From Bacteroidales bacterium (GTDB lineage: Bacteria; Bacteroidota; Bacteroidia; Bacteroidales; UBA10428), in the NCBI GenBank assembly GCA_016934395.1, contig JAFGSZ010000020.1, forward strand, positions 1 through 64,000: a stretch of 64,000 bases of DNA. Reading direction: 5' to 3'. The translations under genes and the position numbers were made by a program. Of this stretch, positions 10,144 to 18,330 are shown in pieces; within the stretch, counting starts at the first letter, position 1, and each line of letters starts with the position of its first letter. The notes beneath the pieces were generated by a model. It was not told the origin of the DNA. It saw nothing but the letters and a program-made list of their open reading frames with translations, and did no database searches.

Positions 10144-10746
10144 TTATTCTCCAATTACTACTTTTGAGAACCTGATTACCTTATCATTGAGCAGGTAACC
10201 TTTTTCTATTACATCTACAATTTTCCCTTTTAGGTTCTTCTCAGGGGCCGGGATTTTAGTTATTGCCTCGTGGAAGTCATAATCAAAATCCTTTTTCAGG
10301 GCATCGATTTCTTTTACTCCGTTTTGTTTTAGAAACTCACCGAATTTATTGTATATATGGATCACACCGTCTTTAATGGCCTGAATATCGCCAGCCTGTT
10401 CAATGTTTTTCATTCCCCTTTCAAAATCATCAATAACCGGCAGGATATTTTTTAAAATTTCCGCACCGGCATATTTTGTCAGGTCCGCTTTTTCTTTTAA
10501 GGTACGCTTTCTGTAATTGTCAAATTCAGCGGAGAGCCTGAGGTATTTATCATGAAGTTCTTTATTCGTATCCTCCAACTCTTTTAATTTATTACTGCTA
10601 TCGTCTTTTTTTGGAGTATGTTTTTTAGCAGTTGATTTTTTATGTGTTTTTGTTGTCGATTTTTTTTGTGAAGCTTTTGTTACTTCCTCTTTTTCGTTTT
10701 TATTTACCACTTCTTTATCTTTTACGGTATTATCAATCTTTGTCAT
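10144..10746 (-). CDS. grpE: Nucleotide exchange factor GrpE
   Basis: The 200-residue protein is the ADP/ATP exchange factor for DnaK. A Lys/Ser/Thr-rich N-terminal extension (about residues 20-50) precedes the long dimerising helix containing [19 protein letters not shown], and the C-terminal beta domain carries the GrpE signature region ([26 protein letters not shown]). The lysine-rich leader is longer than in E. coli GrpE. It is the first gene of the chaperone/ABC/Ppx run, 156 bp from the end of the upstream lipoprotein gene; that gap contains a nested inverted repeat (10794-10836) that could be its heat-shock operator. Confidence 0.97.
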   Translation of the reverse strand: MTKIDNTVKDKEVVNKNEKEEVTKASQKKSTTKTHKKSTAKKHTPKKDDSSNKLKELEDTNKELHDKYLRLSAEFDNYRKRTLKEKADLTKYAGAEILKNILPVIDDFERGMKNIEQAGDIQAIKDGVIHIYNKFGEFLKQNGVKEIDALKKDFDYDFHEAITKIPAPEKNLKGKIVDVIEKGYLLNDKVIRFSKVVIGE

Positions 10747-10793
10747 TGCTCTAATTTTGAAAATATTAATATTCTCTTTTCAGCCACGAATGT

Positions 10794-10836
10794 TGTCAAA
10801 TAACTTGCCATTTTTAGTTGGCAGGACAATTTGACA
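10794..10836. promoter_or_regulatory. Nested inverted repeat upstream of grpE (candidate heat-shock operator)
   Basis: Two concentric dyads share almost the same centre. The outer arms are TGTCAAAT (10794-10801) and ATTTGACA (10829-10836), a perfect 8-bp inverted repeat. The inner arms are TGCCA (10806-10810) and TGGCA (10819-10823). The site lies 48-90 bp upstream of the grpE start. It is not the CIRCE element. Its position in front of grpE-dnaJ suggests a repressor site or a stress-sigma promoter region; that is inference. It could also act as an RNA hairpin at the end of the preceding transcript, but no T-tract follows it on the minus strand. Confidence 0.5.
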
Positions 10837-10902
10837 GACAAAAAGTTATCTTCTATTAACCCCTGAAATGTTGAATAGTTATTAATTTTATATGATGTCA
10901 GT

Positions 10903-11466
10903 TTATTTCCTGAATTTTTCCAGGGTATTTTTAAGTTCTTCTCCCCGCAGGTTTTTAGCAATAATTATTCCGTTTTCGTCAATAAGAAAATTCGAAGGAA
11001 TAAAATTTACATGGTATATAGCAGCGGGTACCGATTGCCATCCTTTCAGGTCGCTGACATGATATTTCCAAGATAAATTATCCTGTTGAATGGCAGCTAC
11101 CCACGATTTTTTATCTTTATCGAGTGAAACACTGTAAATTGTAAATCCTTTACCATTAACAAAGGGAACATTTTTAAAGGCATGAAATGTATTTACCAGT
11201 TCCGGGTTTTCTTTCCGGCAGGGCGGGCACCATGATGCCCAGAAATCTACCAGCACCAGTTTACCCTGCAGGGATTCCAGTGTATAATTTTCACCTTCTG
11301 GTGATAAAAAGGAGAGTGCCGGCGCTTTATTTCCTATGTTCAGTCCGGGTTCTGCTGAAACGGTATTTATAGTAGTTTTTTTTGTAGCGTTGCTTTCCGT
11401 ATTTTTTTTACAAGAAAGGGAAAGCAATATAATAACAGTTAAAATAATTATTATGCTCCTTTTCAT
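10903..11466 (-). CDS. TlpA-like thioredoxin-fold lipoprotein
   Basis: The 187-residue protein has a lipoprotein signal peptide with Cys at residue 19 (LLSLSC). The thioredoxin-like domain carries the redox motif WCPPC (Cys80 and Cys83), preceded by LVLVDFWAS. It resembles the TlpA/ResA group, which reduces disulfides in the periplasm, for example during cytochrome c maturation or as a general redox protein. The usual cis-Pro region appears as NFIPSNFLID. It follows murA by 33 bp on the same strand, so it may be the last gene of the DUF4290-murA unit. Confidence 0.9.
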   Translation of the reverse strand: MKRSIIIILTVIILLSLSCKKNTESNATKKTTINTVSAEPGLNIGNKAPALSFLSPEGENYTLESLQGKLVLVDFWASWCPPCRKENPELVNTFHAFKNVPFVNGKGFTIYSVSLDKDKKSWVAAIQQDNLSWKYHVSDLKGWQSVPAAIYHVNFIPSNFLIDENGIIIAKNLRGEELKNTLEKFRK

Positions 11467-11499
11467 AGGTACGGCAATTAAAATTTTCGTGAAAATATT

Positions 11500-12807
11500 T
11501 TAGTCTATTCGGGTAATTTTTGCTCCCAGTGCTTTTAACCTTCCGTCAATATCCTGATATCCACGGTCAATCTGGTCGATATTATGTATGGTACTGGTTC
11601 CTTCAGCCGAGAGGGCTGCAATCAACAGGGCCACCCCGGCCCTGATATCGGGTGATGTCATTACCGTTGGCCGCAGTTTTACCTGCTTGTTTAAGCCAAT
11701 CACTGTGGCACGGTGTGGATCGCAAAGGATTATTTGTGCTCCCATATCAATGAGCTTGTCGACAAAAAAAAGCCTGCTTTCAAACATTTTCTGATGGATG
11801 AGAACGCTTCCTTTAGCCTGAGTTGCCACCACAAGGAGCACGCTCAACAGGTCGGGTGTTAATCCCGGCCAGGGCGCATCATCGATGGTCATGATGGAGC
11901 CATCAATAAATGTTTCGATCTCATAAGATTTCTGTGCAGGGATATAAATGTCATCCTTATGTTTTTCGAATTTTATTCCGAGCTTTTCAAAAGATCTGGG
12001 GATAATTCCAAGATTCTCAAAGGATACTTTTTTTATGGTAATTTCAGATTCTGTCATAGCTGCTAATCCAATAAAACTGCCAACTTCGATCATATCTGGC
12101 AGAATACTGTGTTTGCACCCGGAAAGTAACTTTACACCTTTAATGGTTAGTAAATTAGAACCTATGCCCTGAATGTTTGCACCCATTCTGTTCAGCATTT
12201 TACAGAGCTGCTGAATGTAAGGTTCGCAGGCGGCATTGTAAATTGTGGTGGTTCCTTTGGCTAATACGGCTGCCATAAGAATATTGGCAGTACCGGTAAC
12301 AGAAGCTTCTTCGAGAAGCATGCTGGTTCCTTTTAGGTTTTTGGCCTCAATACTGTAATATTCGTTTTTATGCTCATATGTAAACCGGGCTCCAAGGTTA
12401 ATAAGACCGTTCAGGTGCGTATCGAGTCTGCGTCGGCCAATTTTATCACCTCCCGGCTTGGGAATAAATCCTTTACCAAAACGCGCGAGTAACGGGCCGA
12501 TAATCATTACAGACCCACGGAGCCGTGCACTTTTAGATTTGTATTCTTCACTTAATAAATAATCAATATTGATCTGTTCAGCAGTAAATGAATATTTACC
12601 CGCATCCAGTTTTTGAACGCGCACCCCCAGTTCACTAATTACTGAAATCAGATTGTGGACATCAACAATTTCCGGAACATTTTTCAGAATAACTTCTTCC
12701 GGGGTAAGCAATGTGGCACAAATTACCTGTAGCGCTTCATTTTTTGCTCCCTGAGGCTGAATTTCACCATGTAATCTGCAGCCACCGTCTATTTGAAATG
12801 AGCCCAT
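11500..12807 (-). CDS. murA: UDP-N-acetylglucosamine 1-carboxyvinyltransferase MurA
   Basis: The 435-residue cytoplasmic enzyme transfers enolpyruvate from PEP to UDP-GlcNAc, the first committed step of peptidoglycan synthesis. N-terminal KNEAL (Lys22) is the conserved substrate-binding lysine motif, and ARFGKG, PGGDKIGRRRLDTH and the late SPDIRAGVALLIAAL are family hallmarks. The catalytic-loop residue that is Cys115 in E. coli is Asp here (D121, codon 12445-12447). That change is known to make MurA insensitive to alkylation by fosfomycin. It lies 18 bp after the DUF4290 gene, an arrangement common in Bacteroidota. Confidence 0.97.
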   Translation of the reverse strand: MGSFQIDGGCRLHGEIQPQGAKNEALQVICATLLTPEEVILKNVPEIVDVHNLISVISELGVRVQKLDAGKYSFTAEQINIDYLLSEEYKSKSARLRGSVMIIGPLLARFGKGFIPKPGGDKIGRRRLDTHLNGLINLGARFTYEHKNEYYSIEAKNLKGTSMLLEEASVTGTANILMAAVLAKGTTTIYNAACEPYIQQLCKMLNRMGANIQGIGSNLLTIKGVKLLSGCKHSILPDMIEVGSFIGLAAMTESEITIKKVSFENLGIIPRSFEKLGIKFEKHKDDIYIPAQKSYEIETFIDGSIMTIDDAPWPGLTPDLLSVLLVVATQAKGSVLIHQKMFESRLFFVDKLIDMGAQIILCDPHRATVIGLNKQVKLRPTVMTSPDIRAGVALLIAALSAEGTSTIHNIDQIDRGYQDIDGRLKALGAKITRID

Positions 12808-12825
12808 TTTGTCCGGTGGGGATTA

Positions 12826-13422
12826 TTATTTTTTTCGTGGTTGAGTTCTCTTCTTTTTATTCTTGCTTAGTAATTCCCTGATTTCGTTCAGTTTTAAATC
12901 TTCATTTACAGAAAGCTTTCCTTTGGATAATTCTTTAAGGTCCTGCAAAATTATTTCGTCGCTAACAATTTCGCGGTTCCATGTGAGGTATGATTTTTTC
13001 ATATGGTTGGCGATGGTTTTAATCAGTTGCTCTTTTTCCGGACCTTCAGGAAATTTTACAGCTTCATCGATTAAATATTCGATTATTTTCCCATAATGTT
13101 TATATCGGATCGTATGTGTGCCGTAAGCAACACTCTTTGGTTTTTCTGTTAAAATAGAAGGTTCGGGAACTTCATAAAGGTAATCTATATCCAGATCAAA
13201 GTTAGCCATAATGGCAAGATGATCCCAAAGCTTATGTTTAAAATCTACCACATCACGTAAGTGGGGATTCATATTTCCCATGATGGAAATCAGCGCTCTG
13301 GCCAGCCGGTTTCTTTCTTCTCTGTCATCCTGTTCTTTAATGTAATCCACCATCTTCTGAATGTTCCGCCCGTATTCAGGTAATACAAGTTTCGAACGTC
13401 TGGTGTTATAATCGTAGTTCAT
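12826..13422 (-). CDS. DUF4290 family protein
   Basis: The 198-residue protein has no signal peptide or membrane segment and is rich in charged residues. The start MNYDYNTRRSKLVLPEYGRN, the central HLRDVVDFKHKLWDHL and the Lys/Arg-rich end match DUF4290, a family of unknown function conserved across Bacteroidota and usually placed next to murA. It is the first gene of the transcription unit driven by the promoter at 13445-13475 and probably cotranscribed with murA. The tight link suggests a housekeeping or envelope role, but no activity can be named from sequence. Confidence 0.85.
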   Translation of the reverse strand: MNYDYNTRRSKLVLPEYGRNIQKMVDYIKEQDDREERNRLARALISIMGNMNPHLRDVVDFKHKLWDHLAIMANFDLDIDYLYEVPEPSILTEKPKSVAYGTHTIRYKHYGKIIEYLIDEAVKFPEGPEKEQLIKTIANHMKKSYLTWNREIVSDEIILQDLKELSKGKLSVNEDLKLNEIRELLSKNKKKRTQPRKK

Positions 13423-13444
13423 AAGTCTTTAATTAAATATGCTG

Positions 13445-13475
13445 CAAATCTAGTTGATAAAATGATGGTTTCAAA
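13445..13475 (-). promoter_or_regulatory. Bacteroidota-type sigma-ABfr promoter for DUF4290-murA
   Basis: On the minus strand the -33 box TTTG (13472-13475) and the -7 box TAGATTTG (13445-13452, matching TAnnTTTG) are separated by exactly 19 bases. Both boxes match the known Bacteroides consensus. The -7 box ends 22 bases before the DUF4290 start codon, so the leader would be short. Confidence 0.75.
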
Positions 13476-13489
13476 AAAAAATATTCGAT

Positions 13490-15829
13490 TTATGTGGTTT
13501 TCACAATCCTGAGTTTGGCAAATTTTAACAACAATTGTTTTTCCTGTCCAATTTTCTGGAAATATACCGTAGCCTTCTTATTTGGAAATTCACCTTCGAT
13601 ATGAATAATTTTTCCTAATCCAAAACGCTGATGTTCGACATTCATGCCTAATTGTATTTTTTCAGGTGGATCGGGCTTAAAATTTGGATCGGCGATATGG
13701 TTTACCGGCACTCCTCCTGATTTGGAAATATTGCTGACTTTTGTAAGTTTCCGTTTATCAAATGGAGTATCCTGATATGTTTTTTTCAATGGCAGATCTG
13801 TAAATTCATTATCTGAAAAATCTTGTGGAAAAACATTATTCTTGCGTAAAAACGGATTAGTATCTTTGTCGGGCCAGCTGACAAATTCCGAATCGATTTC
13901 TTCTATAAACCGGCTGGGCCTGCAATCGGTAGGTAATCCCCATTTGTATCGGGTTTGGGCGTACGAAATAGTAGCCCGTGTTTTTGCTCTTGTAAGGGCC
14001 ACATAAAATAACCTGCGCTCTTCCTCCATGTTTTTTGGTGACTCTACTGCCATTCTGGAAGGGAACAATTCTTCTTCTGCACCGGCGATATACACGTGGC
14101 CAAATTCCAAACCTTTAGCAGAGTGGATGGTCATTATAGTTACTTTGTTTTTATCCTCGTCTTTTTCGTTATCGGCATTGGTAAGTAATGAAACATTTTC
14201 CATGTATTTGTCTAACGTTACCTTTTCCAATTCCTCATCGTTTTGCTCTGTAAAATCCCGGATACCATTTAAAAGTTCTTCCACATTATCGTACTTGCTT
14301 CGCTCTTCGGGACTTTCACTTCCAAAGAGATCTTTTAATATACCGCTGATTGATGCAATATTCATAGCCGCATCGTAGGCATCCAGGGTTTGTACCTTAT
14401 TTGCCGCATCATTAATAATCCCGATAAAATCGGTAATTCTGCCTAAAGTGCCTTTATTTAATCCCGGGTTGTGTTCCTTTAATCCGTTAATAATCTCCCA
14501 GAGACTTACTTCTTTTTCGTTTGCTGCATATTCGAGTTTTTCAAGCGTTGTTTTTCCAATTCCCCGGGCCGGGTAATTTATAATACGTTTTAGGGCTTCA
14601 TCATCCAAATGGTTTATTGCAAGCCTGAAATACGCCAGGATGTCTTTAATTTCTTTTCGCTGATAAAAGGACAGACTTCCGTATACTTTATAAGGGATAT
14701 TTCTTTTTCGAAGGGCTTCTTCAAAAATCCTCGATTGAGCATTGGTACGGTATAAGATGGCAAAATCGCTGAACATTACCCGTTCTGAATGCTGGGTATC
14801 CAGTATCGAATTCGATACCAGAAATCCCTCTTCATTATCAGTAAGCGACTTTATAATATTTATTTTATTGCCAATTTCGTTTTTTGAATAAACCTCTTTG
14901 CTGATCTGGTCTTTGTTTTTTTTAATCACACTGTTTGCGGCATTTACAATGGTCTGGGTCGACCGGTAATTCTGTTCCAGCTTAAACAGGGAATGATCCG
15001 GATAATCGTTTTTAAAATTCAGGATATTTTCGATTTTTGCACCTCTGAAAGAGTAAATGCTCTGGGCATCGTCCCCAACCACACACACATTTTTATGGCG
15101 GGCTCCCAGCTTGTTCACAATTAAATATTGCGAATAATTCGTATCCTGGTATTCATCAACCAGAATGTACTGGTATTTTTGCTGATAAATTTTTAATATA
15201 TCCTGAAAATCACGGAACAAAATATTAGTGTTTAGCAAGAGGTCGTCAAAATCCATAGCCCCGGCTTTTTTGCACCGTATGGCATAAAGCTTATAAATAT
15301 CGGCCATACGCGGTCGTTTCGTTATCTGGTCGCGGGCCTGGATTTGAGAATTGCTAAAATATGCCTGGGCTGTGATCAGGTTATTTTTAGCCGAGGAGAT
15401 TCTTGAAAGCACCTCGCCGGGTTTATAGGTTTTATCATCTAGGCTTAAATCCCGGATAATTGACCGGATGAGGCTTTTGGAGTCGTCGGTATCGTAAATG
15501 GTAAAATTTGAATCGTAGCCCATAACAATTCCTTCTTTGCGCAATATACGCGCAAATATGGAATGAAAAGTTCCCATCCACAAGTATCTGGCAAGATCGG
15601 GGCCAACCAGGTTTCCGATACGATCTTTCATTTCCTTAGCTGCTTTATTGGTGAAGGTAAGGGCCAGTATTTTTCCTGGCTGGATTCCCTGACTAAGCAG
15701 GTAAGCTATTCGATAGGTAAGTACACGCGTTTTTCCCGATCCTGCGCCTGCAATTACCAGCGATGGGCCATCCACATTTTTTACAGCATTTAATTGAGAA
15801 GCATTCAGACTCTCCAGATATTTTTGCAC
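13490..15829 (-). CDS. uvrD: UvrD/PcrA-type superfamily 1 DNA helicase
   Basis: The 779-residue 3'-5' helicase is involved in nucleotide excision and mismatch repair and in removing stalled RNA polymerase. Q-motif-like start LNASQLNAV; Walker A AGAGSGKT (residues 27-34); motif II VDEYQDT (224-230); motif V region TIHSAKGLEF; motif VI RRLFYVALTRAK. The C-terminus (about 720-775, from GMNVEHQRFGLGKI) resembles the Tudor-like domain by which PcrA binds RNA polymerase. The start codon is GTG at 15829: a TAA lies two codons upstream and the next residues fit the family N-terminus. A TAACTTTG box on the minus strand (15859-15866) is a plausible -7 element. Confidence 0.95.
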   Translation of the reverse strand: MQKYLESLNASQLNAVKNVDGPSLVIAGAGSGKTRVLTYRIAYLLSQGIQPGKILALTFTNKAAKEMKDRIGNLVGPDLARYLWMGTFHSIFARILRKEGIVMGYDSNFTIYDTDDSKSLIRSIIRDLSLDDKTYKPGEVLSRISSAKNNLITAQAYFSNSQIQARDQITKRPRMADIYKLYAIRCKKAGAMDFDDLLLNTNILFRDFQDILKIYQQKYQYILVDEYQDTNYSQYLIVNKLGARHKNVCVVGDDAQSIYSFRGAKIENILNFKNDYPDHSLFKLEQNYRSTQTIVNAANSVIKKNKDQISKEVYSKNEIGNKINIIKSLTDNEEGFLVSNSILDTQHSERVMFSDFAILYRTNAQSRIFEEALRKRNIPYKVYGSLSFYQRKEIKDILAYFRLAINHLDDEALKRIINYPARGIGKTTLEKLEYAANEKEVSLWEIINGLKEHNPGLNKGTLGRITDFIGIINDAANKVQTLDAYDAAMNIASISGILKDLFGSESPEERSKYDNVEELLNGIRDFTEQNDEELEKVTLDKYMENVSLLTNADNEKDEDKNKVTIMTIHSAKGLEFGHVYIAGAEEELFPSRMAVESPKNMEEERRLFYVALTRAKTRATISYAQTRYKWGLPTDCRPSRFIEEIDSEFVSWPDKDTNPFLRKNNVFPQDFSDNEFTDLPLKKTYQDTPFDKRKLTKVSNISKSGGVPVNHIADPNFKPDPPEKIQLGMNVEHQRFGLGKIIHIEGEFPNKKATVYFQKIGQEKQLLLKFAKLRIVKTT

Positions 15830-15858
15830 GAAAACTTATTTTAAATGTATTGGGTGGC

Positions 15859-15866
15859 CAAAGTTA
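15859..15866 (-). promoter_or_regulatory. Possible -7 promoter box for the UvrD gene
   Basis: The minus strand reads TAACTTTG, a full match to TAnnTTTG, 29 bases before the GTG start of the helicase gene. No TTTG box is found at the expected 19-base spacing, so this is a partial match. Confidence 0.4.
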
Positions 15867-16064
15867 GCATTTGTTAAAAAAAATTCATGGATTTAAATCA
15901 TTTCTTATTCATAAGAAATTAACATTGTCTGTTACAAGAAGGATACGAATGATTAATTCGGTTTATTTTTTCTTATCATTGCATTTTACTATCAGAAAAT
16001 TAGATCGGGGTATACTAAAGTTCGACTAAAGAAGTTATTTTTATTGTTGATTTTGTGAAAAAAA

Positions 16065-17474
16065 ATGTTTAGAAATTTTGTAATCATTGTCGTATTTATT
16101 TTTCATCCGGTATATATATTTAGCCAATTATATGCACCTGATGCCAACTGGTCGGATGTAACTGACTATCCGGAGATATTCAATTCGGCAGATTTGTTGT
16201 GTGTTTTTAATGCATCCGAGTTTGCCGGAACAGTTCAGGGAGAATTGCTGGCCTATTCTATTGATTCTACCTATAGCTGGAATTTTGAGTGGTCGAAATA
16301 TAATCCTGCAACACTGAATTATGAAGTAATTTTATCGGATACCGGAATGTTTTCAGAATTATCGGGTATTGTGGAGACGGGTTCTTACAAGGTAAAAATG
16401 ACCAAGGGCAGTGAGGTAAGAAATTATGCCGGCTGGGTTTTTCTTCATGATTTTAATGTAGAGATTTTGAGTAAGGATATTCCGGGTAACACGGTACCGA
16501 TGCGATATTATACCTGCGACTTTCTCGATCTTTCTTCGCAACTTACCCGGGATACCCTCAGGTATAATATACCGGGAATAGATACCAATCTTATTCTCTC
16601 CAATAATTATTCGAATATTTCATGGACAGCTGATCCGCCGGTTGAATATTCACCCGCAGGGATACTGAATCCCAGGATTTGGAGTCCACCGGCTGAAGAT
16701 ACGGAATATACCATAACTATAACTGACCGGTTTGGTGCTGTAAGAAGCGATAAAGTACTTTACGAATCCATTCAGTCAGAAGCAGTTTTTTCAGAGGAAT
16801 ATATTAGTCTGAACAACGAAGATTATTATACAAATAAATACGATACTTTATTCTATAACAATAGTTATAACAGCGAGTATCACTCAGCCCCCATGAAACT
16901 TAAGTATACTAATAATTCTAAGAATGCAGTAAAATTTACATGGGAATTTGGAGATGGAGAAAGTTTATACTCCGAATTAATTGATGAAGAAATTGTACAT
17001 ACTTACTTGTTTCCGGGCGAATATGAAGTGAAATTAATTACAAAATCACAGGTTCCTTTCGAATGTGTGGATAGTTCAAAAGTTATTATTACGCTGTCAC
17101 CCCCACAGCTTAATGTACCCAATGTTTTTACACCAAACGGTGACAATAAAAATGATGTTTTCAGGGTATATGATGTATCGGTTATCGATTTTCATATTGT
17201 AATTTTTAACCGCTATGGCCGAAAGGTACACGAATATGAAGGCGATATCAGGGAGTGGAAAGGCTGGAACGGAAAAATAAACAATTCAAACGACGAAGCT
17301 GCTGAAGGAACCTATTATTACGTGATCGACAGGGCTATGGCCATTAAAGACTGGAAAGATCCGAAACTTGTTGACTTTGAAAATCCCGATTCTTCATCCG
17401 GTTCAACACAGCCGGAAGAAACTAAAAAAGATGTGTATAAAGGTGTAATCCATCTTTATCGGAATGCCAGGTAA
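16065..17474 (+). CDS. Secreted PKD-domain protein with gliding-motility-type (T9SS, CHU_C) C-terminal domain
   Basis: The 469-residue protein has a signal peptide (residues 1-21, ending IFSQ) and an N-terminal region of unknown fold rich in Ser/Asp/Tyr. A PKD domain covers about 285-345 (FTWEFGDGES, then VHTYLFPGEYEVKL). The C-terminal domain begins NVFTPNGDNKNDVF, the hallmark of the gliding-motility-associated C-terminal domain (TIGR04131), which targets proteins to the type IX secretion system. It is therefore probably exported to the cell surface. No PorP/SprF gene, the usual partner of this signal type, is adjacent. It stands alone, with UvrD divergent upstream and a terminator downstream (17536-17559). 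Confidence 0.88.
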   Translation: MFRNFVIIVVFIFHPVYIFSQLYAPDANWSDVTDYPEIFNSADLLCVFNASEFAGTVQGELLAYSIDSTYSWNFEWSKYNPATLNYEVILSDTGMFSELSGIVETGSYKVKMTKGSEVRNYAGWVFLHDFNVEILSKDIPGNTVPMRYYTCDFLDLSSQLTRDTLRYNIPGIDTNLILSNNYSNISWTADPPVEYSPAGILNPRIWSPPAEDTEYTITITDRFGAVRSDKVLYESIQSEAVFSEEYISLNNEDYYTNKYDTLFYNNSYNSEYHSAPMKLKYTNNSKNAVKFTWEFGDGESLYSELIDEEIVHTYLFPGEYEVKLITKSQVPFECVDSSKVIITLSPPQLNVPNVFTPNGDNKNDVFRVYDVSVIDFHIVIFNRYGRKVHEYEGDIREWKGWNGKINNSNDEAAEGTYYYVIDRAMAIKDWKDPKLVDFENPDSSSGSTQPEETKKDVYKGVIHLYRNAR

Positions 17475-17535
17475 ATAAATTTCCCCCAAAAACGGTCACT
17501 TAGATTCTGTATAATATTCTATTAATAACATAAAT

Positions 17536-17559
17536 AAAGCGCAGAATTGGCTGCGCTTT
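17536..17559. terminator. Hairpin terminator between convergent genes
   Basis: A perfect 9-bp stem AAAGCGCAG / CTGCGCTTT (17536-17544 and 17551-17559) has a 6-base loop and A/T-rich flanks. It lies between the PKD/CHU_C gene (+) and the TPM gene (-) and could stop both. Confidence 0.75.
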
Positions 17560-17608
17560 AATATTCGTTTTGTATCAGTATAATGTTGGAAAAGTACCGG
17601 AAATTGCA

Positions 17609-18106
17609 CTATTCCGGCTTAATTTCATTTGCAGGGATTTCCAGAAATTCAATAATTTCTTTACTGCCAGACCACAAACCACTAAAGTTATCCTCTAATT
17701 TAAATAGAGGAATCATTGTACTGTCAATAATACTTTTAGATATTTTAGTAGTAAAAACTTTTTCAATTCCCTTTCCGGAAGTAATCCAAACTTCACTGTT
17801 TTTTTCACTGAAAACAATAACTATTCCGTTATCCCTATCTGCTTTTCCAAGTTCATTAATATCAAAAAACTGTTGTGCATACATCCCAATAGTTTCGTAA
17901 TCACCATAATTATCTGTGGTTACCAGTACTATTTCATTGGTAGTTTTTTTCTCATGCTTCTGGAAAAGGTCATTAAATCTTTTTTCCTGTTCGTCATTTA
18001 AGACATCCTCATAATCATAAACAAATTTTTTCATCTCACCTTTTTTGTCAGATGAGCAACCCATCAGTGTTAGGATTACTAATGAGATTAGGATTGAGTT
18101 TTTCAT
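17609..18106 (-). CDS. TPM-domain lipoprotein
   Basis: The 165-residue protein has a lipoprotein signal peptide (LMGC at residues 14-17) followed by one TPM domain: VYDYEDVLNDEQEKRF, then NEIVLVTTDNYGD, then DNGIVIVFSEKN and VWITSGKGIEKVF. TPM domains occur in the YgcG and TPM_phosphatase families (TLP18.3/Psb32/MOLO-1); some have acid phosphatase activity and others help assemble membrane complexes. The usual glycine-rich, membrane-anchored tail of YgcG is absent. It lies 224 bp after the FusA2 gene, from which it is separated by a terminator, so it is likely transcribed alone. Confidence 0.85.
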   Translation of the reverse strand: MKNSILISLVILTLMGCSSDKKGEMKKFVYDYEDVLNDEQEKRFNDLFQKHEKKTTNEIVLVTTDNYGDYETIGMYAQQFFDINELGKADRDNGIVIVFSEKNSEVWITSGKGIEKVFTTKISKSIIDSTMIPLFKLEDNFSGLWSGSKEIIEFLEIPANEIKPE

Positions 18107-18271
18107 ATTATAGTTTGATTTAGTTTTATTTCATATTGCTAACTGTAGACTGAATAAAAGTAAGAATTATCTTTTTTTAAACCAATACCTTCCAATTATT
18201 TCGTTACCCGGACAAAAGTAATAAAGTTTGTATTTTAAAATATTCTTATTTACAAAAGTATTGTTAATTAT

Positions 18272-18304
18272 AAAAAAGGGTGTCCAATTAAATCTTGAAC
18301 ACCC
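18272..18304 (-). terminator. Rho-independent terminator of fusA2
   Basis: Read on the minus strand, GGGTGT (18299-18304) pairs with ACACCC (18278-18283) and is followed by TTTTTT (18272-18277). It lies 27 bases after the FusA2 stop codon. Confidence 0.8.
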
Positions 18305-18330
18305 TGGTATTTATTCCTTTATCGAATCTG

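Noticed and set aside
10743-10961. A 72-codon open frame on the minus strand between grpE and the TlpA-like gene
   Set aside because: It overlaps the end of the TlpA-like gene, has no family features and covers the nested inverted repeat; composition does not look coding.
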